Positions 1-13,228 of a stretch of DNA of 64,000 bases are shown one piece after another (position 1 is the stretch's first letter; every line of letters begins with the position of its first letter). Origin of the DNA: Chrysaora quinquecirrha (lineage: Eukaryota > Cnidaria > Scyphozoa > Semaeostomeae > Pelagiidae); contig JACTAT010000022.1 in NCBI GenBank assembly GCA_014526335.1, forward strand, positions 1,060,604 through 1,124,603, in the 5' to 3' direction. The position numbers and the translations under genes are program-made. Below the pieces are notes generated by a model. The model was not told the origin of the DNA. It made no database searches and saw nothing but the letters and a program-made list of their open reading frames with translations.

Positions 1-129
1 CGATGTTCTGTGAGGTGGCTGAAAGTTGTGATGATGGAGAAGAATGCGTCTGCAGCAATGGCGAAGATTATTTGAACTTTAAGGCTGTTTCAGTATATTT
101 AGAAGATGATTATTTTCTCTCCCTTGCAG

Positions 130-3100
130 TTTCCTGTGAAATGCCATGATCTCCCAGGTGCAGGAACTGGATCCAGGTATAACAATGAGTGAAGTTTAGT
201 TAATGTTTGTTTGCTACAGGGCCCCTAAGAGAGAACGGGATCGAAGTAAAGAACTCTCTAATTGTGTCCTAGTCAAATGATCAAGCATTATTGTTAAAAC
301 ATTTGAGATTTTCTTTGCAAGCAATGTTTGACCGTTTGGCCAGGTCACAAAACGTTGCTTAGCAAGCAGAGTTTGCTCAGCAATGTTTTCAAAAACTTCA
401 AAAACATTTTATGTTTGCACCAAGCAAAAAAATGTGGGACGAGCAATGTTTTTTAATGTGTCCAAACGTTAAACATTGTTTGTAACAAGCGAAATTCAAA
501 TGTTTGACAAACAATGTTTGATTGTTTGGCCAGGGCCTTAATCTTGCGATTTGTTTGTTTTATTTAAGAAATTATTCAATTGAAATGATAAAATTTTACA
601 TTTATTACAAAAATATGCAATAGTGACGATCCTAATGAAAACAATTTAAAGAACAAGTCTTGTGAAGGGATTATCCGGTGCAGGTATGGTATGCTAAGTG
701 TGATTTATTCTTATTTTACAGAGGCACGTCTGCTTTAAGATTTTTCAACACACATCAAATTAAAGTAAGATTTTTTAATTCCTACTAATTTTTTCGATTT
801 TCCTGCTTTAGCAATACGACTATTAAACTATTTTTATAATATATTTGAAATGATCTTATAATGTGTTTATAATTTGCAGTGTAACTTGCAAAGACACCCA
901 GAATGTCATAATGTAAGACAGTGGAAAGGAGGAACCGTCAAGATTGATCCACTCGCATTAGTTCAGGTATTTAGATTGTTCGATTTCGTGGAATTTTTTT
1001 CATAAGGAACTCGAGGCTGAAAATCCCCAAAAAAATTCAGGAACTTTAAGGAACTGTCGAGGCTCGGATGAAAACTAAGAAACACTTTTTTCAAGAACAA
1101 GACAATTTATACGAATAAGTAACAGAATAACAATATATTCCCTATCGTTCTTCTCAAAAGGGCTCCATTTATATTTAAAGTTAGAAAATGAAGCAAGTGT
1201 ACATGAATTTGCTGTAAAAATTAGTATATATACATATCTCACGACAAGGAACAGTATTAGGAACTTTCAGCCTCATTTGGTTGAAATATTAAGGAACTCT
1301 AGCCTCGACTCAGACCAAAGGTTCCTTATAAAAAGCGTTTTATCGTGTCAAATGAAAGCAACATTACTTCTCTCTTTATGTCTCTTTTATCTATGTTTTC
1401 TTTTAGCATTTTTCTCTTCAATAGTTTTTTTTTGTTACTTCATGTTTCTTATTGCCATTGCAGGCAGTGGAACGGTATCTTGTCATCAGAGGATTTGGAA
1501 AAGTCCGGGAGGTAATTCTATTGCTTAGTCCTTTACGTTTTCCTTCTTACTCTGGCTAGGCTTTGTGTTTACATGGGACCTTATAGTAACTTTAGATCTG
1601 ATCCCATACATAGTTGTGAAGGTATTCCGCCACTTTGGAATGGTACTTGTCTTGAATTTGACTTATATCACGACTGGCCTTTTTCATATGCTACAACAAG
1701 GCGCCTGTATTAAGCGTAACCATGTTTGCTACTTAGGTAAAAGAAGCCATTTTTAGGCCAGCAGATTGACAATCTACAGCGTGACTATCTACAACTTGAA
1801 AAGCTGCATTTTTTATTTGCATTCATTGAAGAAAAAAATGGGCTTGTTTTAGAAAATGAATAATGGAAAATTGGTCAGATGAACTAATAGTTTACTTCTG
1901 TTTTAGAACGGCGATGATGATGATAGTGATGACGATGATGGGTGAGTTGTGATGTACTTCGATATTTCAGGCTCTACGAAAGGGCTTTGGTTGTGTTCTT
2001 GACAGTCAGCCTGACTTTTCTTTATATGAAGTTGGTATTAAGTGCTTGTGAGCTAATTGATTATTGTATTGTTGATTTTTAGCACTGATGGAGAAATCGA
2101 TGAAGCATGGGTTAGTAGTTTTCTTTTGAGTTTAGTATTCATTATAACCATCACCATCATCATCATTATATTACCATCATCATAATGTTAATATTCATCG
2201 TCATCAAATCTTTATTACAATCATAATGATCATTATCATCATCATCATTATCATCTTCATCATCATCATCATCCACATCATCATTATAATTATAATCATT
2301 ATCATCATCATCATCATCATCATCATAAACATCATCATCATCATCATCACCATCATCATCAACAACAACATCATCACCTTAATTGTAATCATAATTATCA
2401 GCATCATCATCAGAAGCATCATCTTCATCATAACTAGATTCTCATGGAGAATATTTCTAAATATAGATTGAATTTTATTCTCGTTTTAGGGCTCTGCAAT
2501 CGGAACTGGAAAACCAAAGTAAGTACATAGTTTGATTTCAAAGCTCTGTAAGTCAGGTTAAAAGGTCTTAGTATGCTATGCTCTTACGTGAAAGGATTGC
2601 CTTTAGGAGTTGATAAAAATCTATATTGATAAGAAGATCAAATACACTTTCTTGTTTTCATAGACATTATCTAGAGCTTGTCCTGAATGGCCGTGTTCTG
2701 CCTTATGACATGACAATTTACCAAGCAGTGCGACAATATGGTGATAGTCGGGTAAGTCAAGTTAGTATCTTAAATACAACTTAGATCAATCACCTTACTT
2801 ATAAAAAAGACTGAATTGTGATGAATTATCCGTATTTCTTTTGTTGTTTTTATAGTGTGGAGAAGATAAGGACTTAGACGAAGATCAAGGACCACTTGGA
2901 AGAGCAAGCATTTGGTCAGAGACACACACCGTTTGGTAAGTTGTGTAAAATCCTTATCTTCTTGAATCTTGAATCCTGAATGTCATTTGTCCCTCTTTTC
3001 CAACAAGTACATCTCATTTGAGTGCAGGGTCAAATTTCCTTTCCTTTCTTTTTTTCTCCTTCTCTTTGTTCTTCTTGTTTCTAAGCTGTGGTTTCCAGCC

Positions 3101-6100
3101 GGGGGTTTTGTAGTTGAGATTCTGTTTTGTTATGACTCTGATTTCTTCTGTTGCAGGTATCGAACATTGAGTCAGAATAGCAGTGCTCTACCCCCTGCCA
3201 CAAAGAAACGATCAGAAGCGTCATCATCGTCTTTGAAAATTTCTCACAAAAACACAGCAAGGAACGTTGAAAAGGATAAAAATTTAGGTTTGGAAGTTTA
3301 TATTGTTATGGTTAATGCTTTTGCCTAATGTGCTTAAGATCTGCTGTTTAAATATAGGCTAGGAAATATAGACATTAGGCCCTGGCCAAACAATCAAACA
3401 TTGTCAAACATTTGAAATGTTTGTCAAGAAACATGTTTTACCGTTTGGCCACGTAACAAAACATTGTTCGCATCAAGCAAGAAATTTTTGCTTGCATCAA
3501 GAAAGAAAAGTTTTGGGATTTTTTCAAAATCATTAACAAGCAAATTTTGCAATACTTGGTCAGTAGGCCAGGTACGACATTGTTTGAAGTTGTTGAACTT
3601 TTTGAATCTCCCAAATCTCCCAATGGCCAAACGCTCCAAGCCTTTGGAGCAAACATTCAAGTTTTTACTGGAAAGTGCGTCAATAATTCTATCATAGTTT
3701 GTTCGCATAACTAGCTCTGTGTTTCTTTGCTGGGAAATTACTTTATTAACTCAAACAGAGAGACGCAACCCGAATCTCCCAATAGTACCTCAATTCGATC
3801 ATAGTTTATTTTACAAGTTTGAATGTTGTTTGGGAGAAATGTTTCGAATGTTTTACCTGGGTATAGCAAAGCTTTGATATCTCTATTTAACTTTTAGATT
3901 CTGGTAATTATCTGACGGACAACCTTCCTGCAATAAACAGTAAGTATTGTAAATGTTTCCAAAATGCATATCAGCTTGTTTTCCATTATCTTTGGTAATC
4001 TTGAGGTTTAATAATTTTTAAGGTTTTCTTGTTCATTCCAGGTACGAATGACCCATCATTGGAAACAATTTGTCTAATGAGAGTCCTATATTATTTGAAT
4101 CTCAATTGGGGAAATATTTACGAGGTGAGTGTCTCATTTAATTTCCACTCTTGTGTAAGCAATAATTTGATGTAATTGAATAAGGCACTGTTTTCAATAT
4201 GTTCTCTTAATCCTCCTAGAACCTTGCTGCTTAAAACTGGATTTTTATTTCACACAGTTTTGAGAGAACGGTTTCTCTTGGTCAGCCTAGTTCAGAACCT
4301 AATTTTGAGATTTCGCTCAGAGCTTGGCAAACATTGGTTCAAACTCTTTGGTGACCCAGTGATAAAAAAAAAACCTACACGCCCTGCTAAATTGCTTAGA
4401 GCCCCACAAATAGATTGTCAATCAGCGTAATAAACACTTTTTTTATAAGAATGCAGTCTATAAGAATATTCAGGCTCGAAATTGCCAAAGACCAGTGGAA
4501 ATTTAAGAATAACAATGGAAAAGTTCAAGCCTTGGCAAAAATCAGGATATTCTTATAAGAATAAAATGTGTAATTTCCCTCCTATTTCGGTGAACAATGT
4601 TGGTTTGCGGAATGATAAATAACGCTTGGGTACAAAAAACAGTAATCACAAAAAATAATCTTAAACTTTCTCAAACAACATTGCTTCTTGGAGAGAAGGA
4701 GGGCATGGTCAGCAGAGTCCAGAAAAGTGTTCAACCTTCCTCCAGACAAAAATACCCCTAGCTGAAAACCTTCCTCACTAAACAATGAGAAATAGGCGTG
4801 TCTTAGGTGTGGCATCAGGTTTACTTTTGTTCTAACTGACCTTCCTCTGGTCAATTACCGTGTGACCGTAACTTTTTCTTGGCTCTGATGGCTAGTATTG
4901 CCTAGATCTGCTGCCACTCTTTTCTGTTTAAGCATCGAAAATTCTGCGAGGCGTTCCAAGGCAATTTGGCAGACATTGTAGAGTGCAAGCTCAAGGTTCT
5001 GACTATATTTGCATTGGCAAAAAATTTTCTTGTGGCAGATCCCCTCTAGCTTTTCTTCTACTTCATTGTGGTGACCACACTTGGATTAGTCAGATGATTA
5101 CTTCTGCTTTGTCAGCTGCACCATGACCTTGACCTAAAAAAAATTTAACCCTGGGCTTTGCTGACATTTGAGCTCTGAATTACCTTCTTAAATGTTTTAT
5201 TTTTTGTCCTATTTAGGTACATCAGCCTCACGCAATTGTATCGATAACAGAGTTTATAAATGCAAAACTGACAGCCAAAGTCTCAAGACAACTTCAAGGT
5301 GAGATATTTCTTGTTCTCGTTATTTCCTTCCTTCTGAATGCCTTCTCCTTTCAAAGTGGCCTTAAAGTCTGTCAATTGTCCGATCTATTGCATAATTTGT
5401 CCTGGATTTTTGACGTAAACATTTTATTTAATTGAGTCTGTCCTTCTGCAGATCCTCTTGTCATAATGACTGGAAATATACCAGCTTGGTTATCTGAACT
5501 TGCAAAAGCATGGTAAGACTAGAAAATAACATAAATAAAAATCTCTATCTTAAATAGTCTTTGAGCAGTATAAAATTTCAAAATTGCAAGAAGCAGCTGA
5601 AGCATTTTTGGGCAAACTAAAAGTCCAAGTATGTCCAAAAATATTTCCGCTGTTTCTTGGAACATGAAATCTCTGTCTTCCAACACGGTTTTTCGCCTGA
5701 GTTACATATATTGGCTGTATCTAACAGCATATGTGTGGTAACTGACTGTATACAGTATCAATGGCTTTCTCGCTCTAGCAAATGAATGATAACACCGCCT
5801 TAGGAAAGTAGTCTTAATTGGCTGATAGGGCTACCGTGCCTTAATAACTGAAATTTAAATGCAAAAAATGCTCTATTGTGTGACTGGAGGCTTCGTTGTT
5901 TGTGCTTTTGGTGCGATTGCTTGGTGCAAATGATGTGATTTTTGGTTTAACAGGACATCTACCATTCAAAGGCGAAATTTTCTGACTCAGTGGTGTTCTT
6001 ATGTTCTGATATTGTGCCAAACTCAGTGCATGGAGCAATTTTTTAAGATTTGTGTAGTTCTCTTTCCAGTCCCTCTTATCTTTACATTTTAGCTTGTTTT

Positions 6101-9100
6101 GTGATGCGCAAATCTCGTTTAATCAATGCTATGTTTTACCTTTTTTGCAGTCCTTTCCTTTTCCCTTTTGAATGTCGTCAACAACTATTCTATTCCACGA
6201 CTTTCGACAGAGACAGAGCCTTGATGAAACTCCAGGTAAGATGATAGTTGCTGTTAAATTTGAATTTTCATCAATTAGTATCCCAAAATTCCTATTTCAT
6301 TTTGATGCTAAAATTTGTGTTATATTTTCAGGAGAGTGTTCCTGAACTGGCACATGCGGATACGGCAGACCGAGTGACACCCCGGCTGGAAAAAAAGAAG
6401 GTTCGACTGTGCTGTTTGTCTTTTTTATTTGATATGGTTTCCTATAATTACCTTTGTTTGGCTGATCTATAGTTTTTTCTTTTCCTAAGTTTATCCTATC
6501 TTGCGTCTCCTTGCCATTACTTGCCTTATCTTCCTTTGCCGTCAGCCATGCTTTACTGTGATGCCTTATTAATGCAATGCTATAATATGATGCCTTACCT
6601 AATACCATGCTTTGAGGCCATGATTTACTGTGGTCTCTTTTCTTATTACTTCATTGCTATACTTTTGATGCCTTACCTTACCTATGTCTTAATTCCATGC
6701 TGTACTGTGATGCCTTATGCTTTAATGACATGCTAAACTATTACGATGCCTTATATTTGCCTTAATGCCCTGCTATACTATGATGCCTTTTATTACCTAT
6801 ACCTTACCTACCTATGACTTAATGCAATGCTATACAATGATGCCTTACCTTACTTATGCCTAAATGCCATGCTATACTTTTGCCTTACTATGCCTAAGTA
6901 GTTAGTACTATGTTGCCTGGATTGTTCTATGACTTACCTTACCTATGCCTCAATGCCATACTGTACTTTGATGCCTTTTCTTGTGTATGTCTTAATACCA
7001 TGCTTTACTTTGGTTCTTTAACTTAACCAAGCCTTAATACCATGTTATACTATGATGGCCTTTGCCTAAATGCCCTTATGCTATACCATGATGATTACCG
7101 TACCTATGCCTTAATGCCACGCTATGATATGATGTTTAACCTTGTCTGTGCCTTACGTTCATGTACACTCAATTTCCACGCTTGCATTATCGTTATTTTA
7201 AACTTCTTATCTTTCTTTTTCTTAATGCCTTGTTTTACGTTGATGCTTTATCTCATTAATGCACTGCTTTACAATTACTCCTTATCTTACCTTTGCCATA
7301 CCATACTCTCATAAATTTTCTTGCCTCCCCTGCATTCTCCTGATAATAAATCACACCTTTCCGATATACCAGGCAATGTTGCCTTATGATACCATGGTGC
7401 CTTGCTTACTTATGCCTTTTACATACCACACTTTGCCTTATTTGCCTTTCCCCTCAGTCTGACTCAGCATCTTAATACTCAATATTCTTTTTGTTGCTTT
7501 TCTCTTCAGAGTCCATCTCTCATTGCTCGTTTCGTTTCTATTACAGAGAACAGTACCACGAACAGATCTCCTAAAACAAGCAGAAAATGTTATGAATGAC
7601 GTTGCTGGAGGAAAAGCAATTTTAGAAATCCAATACGAAGGAGAGGTAGGCAAGATAAGAACGCTTTTTTAGTAAATATGTTTGTAAATATCAAGGCGAG
7701 GGCTGCATTTCTCATTGTCGATGATGGGAGACGGAGCTCTACTGAAACACTGTCCCAATAAATTCAAAGGCTTGTAGGCCAAAAGAAACATTTTAAATTT
7801 CCATATATGTTATTTTTGTAAAAGCTGAAGGAATATCGTTATAATGAATTTAATAAGAATAAGAGCTCGTTACTTTGCAGACTTGTTCCACAGTCCAGAG
7901 AGAGGGGTTCTTCCAGTGAGTCTAGCTTCTCTATCGTCAAGCTTTTGCCTTTATGATTGATGAATGAACCTTGTATTTTTGCATTTTCAAGGTTGGAACT
8001 GGTTTAGGCCCTACGCTTGAATTCTACACCTTAGTGTCAAAAGAATTACAGAAAGCAGAGCTTCAGATATGGAGAGGAGAAGTAGTTGAAGTCGTAGAAG
8101 GTTCAGGTATAAACAGAATTTATTCTTGCGTTAAGGCGCTGGCGAGACTATCAAACATTGTTTGTCAAACATTTGAAATCTGTTTGTCAATCAGAATGGT
8201 TACTGTTTGGCCACGTCGCAAAACATTGCTCATCCAAATATTTTCGCTTGCACCAGGCACAAATGTTTTGATTTTTTGCTTGCCAAGCAATGTTTTGTGA
8301 CGTGGCTATTAAACATTCAAACGTATTTTGACAAGCAAATGTCAAATGTTTGATAAACAATGTTCGATCATTGGCCAGGGCCTAAGTCTTCGTTTTGTTT
8401 TCTTTGAGGCAACACGATTAATGCAATGGTAGTTTGAACATGCATGATTTCTAGACTGAGAATTACTAGTATTTGAAGATTATCTTGCTGTTGCAAGACA
8501 CAGAACTCTCCACTCCCTCTTAGAAAATGTTGATACGAAAGACAACTGCTCTTGGGATTATGCGAAATTGAATCCAACCCAAAATTTTTTTCTTGCAAAG
8601 CATCGTTTAAAGGGAGAGGAGGAAGGACAGGAAATTGAATTTTTGGACAGAAACAATTTTGACAGCAATTGTATGTAGCTTCAGTTGATATAGTCTCCTC
8701 ACTTCATTCTCCTGCGTTTATTTCAGGCGAGTCAAAGGATACTGTCACCTACATTCATGCTCCAAATGGACTGTTCCCAGGTTTGTTATTTATCAGTCTT
8801 TGCTGATAAAAAAAAATTTTCTGCATTACAATCTAGGCCATGTCCACATGTAAACGGATATTTTTAACCAACGCAAACTTTTTTTCCGAAAAGTATGCAT
8901 CCACAATATATGCGTTTTTTAAGATATCTCTGTCTCATAAGCTATTCTGAATGCAAAGTTTCATTTTTTCTTTGTGTTGTTGAAGTTGAGGGTGTGAAAT
9001 TGAAATCACCGATAAATATCCGTATACGTATGGACACCTGGACTGGACCTTTGTTGTTGAACTACCGCTACCGCTAGGCTGCTCATGCTGGCAGTTTGAG

Positions 9101-12100
9101 ACCCATATTGTCCCTCGAAATTAGACTTAGTTTAACGAGGAGCATTTCACTCCACAGAAAGTTTTGCTAGTTAATAATCTAACATCTTTTATTTGCAGCG
9201 CCTATACCGAAGAACGTTAAAGCCACTCAGTTATCAAAGATAAAATCTCGTTTTCGATTTCTGGGTAAATTCGTTGCCAAGGCAATAATGGATTCGAGGA
9301 TGATAGACATTCCATTCAGTCAGCCATTTTGTAAATGGATGCTTGGGCATGAATCAAGTTTACAATTATCGGACATGCAGAATGTTGATTCTACTATATA
9401 TAAATCATTGACTCAATTGAATGATGTCGTAAAAAGGAAAAAAGCGATTGAACGCGATCATTCTCATACGCAAGAGACACTGAGATTAGCCTTGGCTAAC
9501 TTAACTTTAGATGATTCATCCATTGAGGATCTTGGACTAGATTTTGTTTTGCCAGGACATGCTAATATTGAACTAAAGGTAAGAGCTTATATTTACAGTT
9601 TTTGAAAACTGCAGATTTGAATTCATTTAAATCTTTACTGTTAAATAGCCTACATCATTTCAAATAAGAGCCTCGTTTAAAAACTCATGAAAATTTATTC
9701 ATTGAAAAATTTTGACCCCAGATTCAGATTGAGCACTTTAACTTTAGTACTAAGGCAAATTTTCTTGCTTCTAGCTCACAATGTTTATATTATAGCGGTT
9801 CAAAGTTAAAATACTTGTAAAGGATTTGACGGTGGCAAATCACTCGGGGCGACATTTACAGTTATATTTCAAAATCATATTTTTTATAAATTTCGAAGCT
9901 TTCAGTCGCTTTAAAATCAACATTGTTAGGACTAGAAATATGCCTCAACACTAAGATTAGCATGCGGAATTCGAATATGAAGTCGAAATGTTTTGACGCT
10001 TTGATACTTTGCATATTTATCTCCATCCTTACTTTTTCTCATTCTGCTACAGAAAAATGGCAAAGATATTCCAGTCACGATTGACAATCTCGAGGAATAC
10101 ATACGGGTAAATAAATTCAAATTTTGCTTGAAATTTGTCATTTAATTGGAGTAAAAGTTAAGGAAAGGATAGCTCATCTGCTTAAAGAAACAATTAATCA
10201 AGTATTTTCCTTTTTGTGAGTTACTTTCGTCTTGTTTCCCGAGTTTCTGTGCTTCAAATTCCTTACTGCAATAAAAACGGTAACATCGTAGAATATTTGC
10301 GCTGTCATCGAAATTTTGAAGTCCTTTTCAATTAAAAGATCATTTTTTCTCGTTATCTTCTAGCTTGTTGTTCATTGGACGCTGATAGAAGGAGTAACAA
10401 AACAATTCCAAGCTTTCAAAGAAGGTTTCGAGTCTGTATTTCCTATTTCATCAACACAAATGTTTTATGGATCAGAGGTAAATCTCTTTTTTAACTTTCT
10501 GTTTTGTCTTTCCAGCTTTCCCGTCTTGTACCGATTCTATTTATCTGTCTTGTTTAATCTCGTCTTATCTAGTCCTCCTATCTTCCCTTCTCTTTCTATG
10601 TCTTTTTTGCCGTGCTTTGCCTTGTTTTCCTTTAATGCCTTGCAGTGACGGAAACTTTGAATACTTTAAGAAGACCTGGAGCTCTTCTGTATAAAACAGC
10701 TTTGTTTCCTTCTATTGCTTTTAGACAAAAATACGTTCTTCCTGACTGGGATAGATTTTTCCACAAGTGCTATACCATAATAGATGGGATTCGAAGCTGG
10801 TTTGCATGAGAGTTAACAACGTTTCAACTGAGCTAAAGAGCTCAATGAATCGCCAAGTAACTCTCCAAGTCATACAGCCCAAGGCTGTCCTCCTGTTATT
10901 ACTTTTGTGTTTCGGCTATGTTGAACCTTCTTCAGCACCATACAATATATATAAGAATTCCAGTCATACTACATGAATATATGGCGTTCATAACAAATAT
11001 ATTTTCCCCGTCAGCAACTGCCTTGCCTTCTGTCCATTGTTAACTTTTCAAAATATTTTTTTTTAGATCGACCTTCTTCTTTGTGGAAGTAGAAATGAGA
11101 AATGGGACGTAAAAGGTATTACTTGTCTTTATTGAAACGATCAATCGATTTTCTAACAAAAGCTACAGTATATTTGCAAGTGTTGAAACATGATAGCCCA
11201 GTTAAAGGTTATGTGCTATCACTTGATTTAATACAATGATGCAATGTATGAAATAGATTATATAAATTACACTTTTCTTTTCAGAAATGATCGAGTGCTG
11301 TCGACCTGACCATGGCTACACACATGACAGGTTAGTAATGCAACTTCTAAATAAAATTTCCTTTTGATACTATGCAGGGATCGGACACCTTTCTACTGTG
11401 CGCACCCAAAGACAGACCATATGTTTATCCCTTGATTGACAAATTCAAGTAAAATTCATGCTGCAAGATGGACACGTCATTAAAGCGGGCAGAGTCAGTG
11501 TCACCTTGACAGTAGTATATATTTCGCATCTGTTTACTGCCTTTGCTATGGGCGATTTAAGCCTAGCTAGGACCTATCATTTACATTTCAATCCATTTGA
11601 ATAGAACACTGTAACGGGATATTTGTAACTTGTGTTGACTTCTTTTTCAGCTGTGCTGTGCGCTTCTTGTTTGAAATATTGAGCAAATACGACAGTGAAG
11701 AACAGAGGAAATTCCTGCAATTTATCACTGGTAGTCCGAGGCTTCCAGTAGGAGGTAAGTGACGGATCTTTATACTCAGTTTTATTGTGGTACAAAATTT
11801 CGAAATTGCGAGAAACAGAGTAAACACCTCTTGGGCTCTTGGTATACTTAAAAGCTTTTTTCGTCTGACACATCTCAGCGTATAAACGTCAGAAACCTAC
11901 CTGGAATTATGATATCATTTGTTCTAGCTAGAATTCATAAAACACTGGTTTTATTATGCTAAAACAAGTCTCAAATTGTTGACTAACAGTGTTTTATCGT
12001 TTGACCAGGGCCCTATGATATGACTGTTGCGATTATTCCGTATGTCATTTCGACTGCTACTGCTAGATATTACGCATTAGCTGCCCAATATTATGGCGTC

Positions 12101-12611
12101 GTAGCCTCATCCAGCGTGCTTGTGATGTCAGACGCTCGGCAAGGTCGGGGCTCGAGACCCAGCTACGGTAGTGTCAGTCAGGGTCAAGGTCTCAATTGGT
12201 TAATTTACTACTGAGATTCTAGCGCAAAAACACAATTTCACCTTCACCCATCCTTCACCGATTAGTTGACCTTCTACTGAGATCCCAGCTACTGGTACTA
12301 AATACACCATTTCACCTTCACCGATTAGTTGACCTGCTTCTGATATCCAGGGGGTTGGCGCTAAATACACCATTTTATCTTCAACAGTATTACTGGATTT
12401 TGCTTTCTCTGCAGGTTTCAGAAGCTTGAATCCTCCACTGACAATCGTAAGAAAAACTGTCGAATCAACATCAAGCCCTGACAACTATCTTCCTTCTGTT
12501 ATGACGTGTGTGAACTATCTCAAACTACCGGACTATTCTTCAATCGAAATTATGAGCGAAAAACTGAGAACTGCTTATACGGAGGGCAAAAACGCCTTTC
12601 ATCTTTCGTAG
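130..12611 (+). CDS. TRIP12: TRIP12-type HECT E3 ubiquitin ligase, 3' part (26 exons, 5' end outside window)
   Basis: E3 ubiquitin-protein ligase of the TRIP12 family, which accepts ubiquitin from an E2 on a catalytic cysteine and passes it to nuclear substrates. Joined exons give an open frame of 749 codons plus stop, against about 2000 residues in vertebrate TRIP12, so the armadillo and WWE parts lie upstream. Exons before the HECT domain: 130-176, 722-764, 880-966, 1464-1511, 1907-1941, 2083-2110, 2490-2518, 2664-2751, 2856-2935, 3157-3287, 3898-3939, 4042-4124, 5217-5298, 5452-5512, 6151-6235, 6332-6400. Readable TRIP12 signatures include [50 protein letters not shown] and [15 protein letters not shown] short Asp-rich stretch spans the exons at 1907-2110. 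All introns are GT-AG and phases agree throughout. The tail is typical of TRIP12 rather than UBE3A or HUWE1. No polyadenylation signal was recognised after the stop. Confidence 0.95.
264..540. mobile_element. Palindromic MITE family A, copy 1
   Basis: About 280 bp with long inverted halves. Termini resemble GGCCCTGGCCAAACGATC and its complement, with inner blocks AACATTGCTTGACAAGCAG and its complement. The left terminus is diverged. No coding capacity. It lies in the first TRIP12 intron of the window. Confidence 0.8.
1000..1352. mobile_element. Possible AGGAACT inverted-repeat element in TRIP12
   Basis: Left CATAAGGAACTCGAGGCTG is mirrored at the right by CCTCGACTCAGACC and GGTTCCTTATAAAAAGCG. 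It resembles the TTATAAGAA family in outer structure. Boundaries are approximate. Confidence 0.5.
2135..2432. repeat. CAT trinucleotide microsatellite in a TRIP12 intron
   Basis: About 300 bp of ATC/CAT repeats with interruptions. The Met-rich and Ile-rich frames here are artefacts. Confidence 0.95.
3375..3670. mobile_element. Palindromic MITE family A, copy 2
   Basis: Starts at TTAGGCCCTGGCCAAACAAT, with a recognisable interior and a diverged right arm. Located in a TRIP12 intron. Confidence 0.75.
4425..4572. mobile_element. Short element related to the TTATAAGAA palindromic family
   Basis: ACACTTTTTTTATAAGAATG at the left and ATTCTTATAAGAATAAAATG at the right, with inverted CAGGCTCGAAATTG and TCAAGCCTTGG between. 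Similar but not identical in the interior to 58290-58696. In a TRIP12 intron. Confidence 0.55.
5566..5665. mobile_element. MITE family B end fragment in TRIP12
   Basis: GAGCAGTATAAAATTTCAAA followed by GTATGTCCAAAAATATTTCC. These are family B ends with the centre deleted. Confidence 0.5.
6490..7455. repeat. Degenerate tandem repeat in a TRIP12 intron
   Basis: About 0.95 kb of diverged units of roughly 40-50 bp based on TGATGCCTTACCTTACC, TGCCTTAATGCCATGC and TATACTA. It fills the 1.1-kb intron before the first HECT exon. Confidence 0.8.
7547..12611 (+). CDS. TRIP12: TRIP12 HECT catalytic domain exons 17-26
   Basis: C-terminal ten exons: 7547-7645, 7992-8106, 8727-8780, 9199-9578, 10053-10106, 10364-10477, 11067-11115, 11285-11330, 11651-11754, 12415-12611. 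They encode the HECT N- and C-lobes. [19 protein letters not shown] opens the HECT core, [15 protein letters not shown] and [11 protein letters not shown] are N-lobe blocks, and [17 protein letters not shown] sequence (here [13 protein letters not shown]) marks the inter-lobe region. The thioester cysteine lies in [15 protein letters not shown], codon 12507-12509, residue 716 of the 749 visible and 34 residues from the end, the same spacing as in human TRIP12. The protein ends FHLS, as TRIP12 does. I see no missing catalytic residue. Confidence 0.94.
8131..8386. mobile_element. Palindromic MITE family A, copy 3
   Basis: About 255 bp. Both arms are present, ending TTGGCCAGGGCCTAAG. It begins 25 bp after the TRIP12 exon ending at 8106. 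Confidence 0.8.
10765..10990 (-). mobile_element. tRNA-derived SINE, family 1, in TRIP12
   Basis: Minus-strand copy. The head reads as complement GAGCTCTTTAGCTCAGTTG with a decayed B box. The body CCAAGTCATACAGCCCAAGG is shared with 21150 and 33630. Confidence 0.68.
11780..11880. mobile_element. MITE family B end fragment in TRIP12
   Basis: Contains ATTTCGAAATTGCGAGAAAC and TATACTTAAAAGCTTTTTTC, the left arm of family B. The right arm is missing. Confidence 0.55.
11950..12014. mobile_element. Palindromic MITE family A, right-end fragment
   Basis: Only the right terminus remains (ATCGTTTGACCAGGGCCCTA), in the last TRIP12 intron. Confidence 0.55.
12110..12405 (+). mobile_element. tRNA-like SINE, family 2
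   Basis: Shares AGCTACGGTAGTGTCA, a B-box-like GGGGCTCGAGACCC and a duplicated tail (GACCTTCTACTGAGATCCCA, GGTACTAAATACACCATTTC) with the copies at 22080 and 57640. Adjacent to the last TRIP12 exon. Confidence 0.55.
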
Positions 12612-13228
12612 CATTAGATATCATTGCTTGTTTGGTGCTTTCATGTAGCTTTTTGATCACGCATTGAAACGTAAAGCCTTTATTAACAGAGAATTTTATT
12701 TACACGCTTTAAGGCTCGTTTATACATGTTTTGTTATTTGGTATTTGCTTTGATGCAACCACACCTTTTCAACTTGATGCCATCTATTTAGGAAATTTTA
12801 GAAAATTTCCTTTACCCCCAGATTTGACCCCCACTCAGCCCCCCTTTTTAGACACAAATTTTAATACTCCTATTCTTCAAGGTTTTAATTTGTGGTGATG
12901 ATGAGATTTAAAATATATGAGTAATTCTATTTCAAACAGTTATGTTGGCGTTGAGTTCCACCCCAAGTGATTTTCATGGCCGAATCTGTAATGAATTGCT
13001 AAACCATTTTTCCTCATTAAGGCTGCAATAACGGGGTCAAAGATTATGAAAATTCTATATATGTATTCTGTATCTAACAGTTTAACAAAACTTGTGTGCG
13101 GAATATGGATGTGGAACGCACAAATCTTTTGTTACATTGAAACATTGCTCCGCTGTTAACCCCAAACACTGAAGAGAATAATTTGCTTTGCATAGTTTGA
13201 CGTTAGGGAACCTTTTGTATTTGGCTTA
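12612..13228. other. Intergenic region after TRIP12, nothing recognised
   Basis: AT-rich, with no open frame of note, no clear polyadenylation signal and no repeat shared with the rest of the window. It probably includes the TRIP12 3' UTR. Confidence 0.45.

Noticed and set aside
2204..2471. Met-rich and Ile-rich frames on both strands
   Set aside because: Translation of a CAT/ATC microsatellite.
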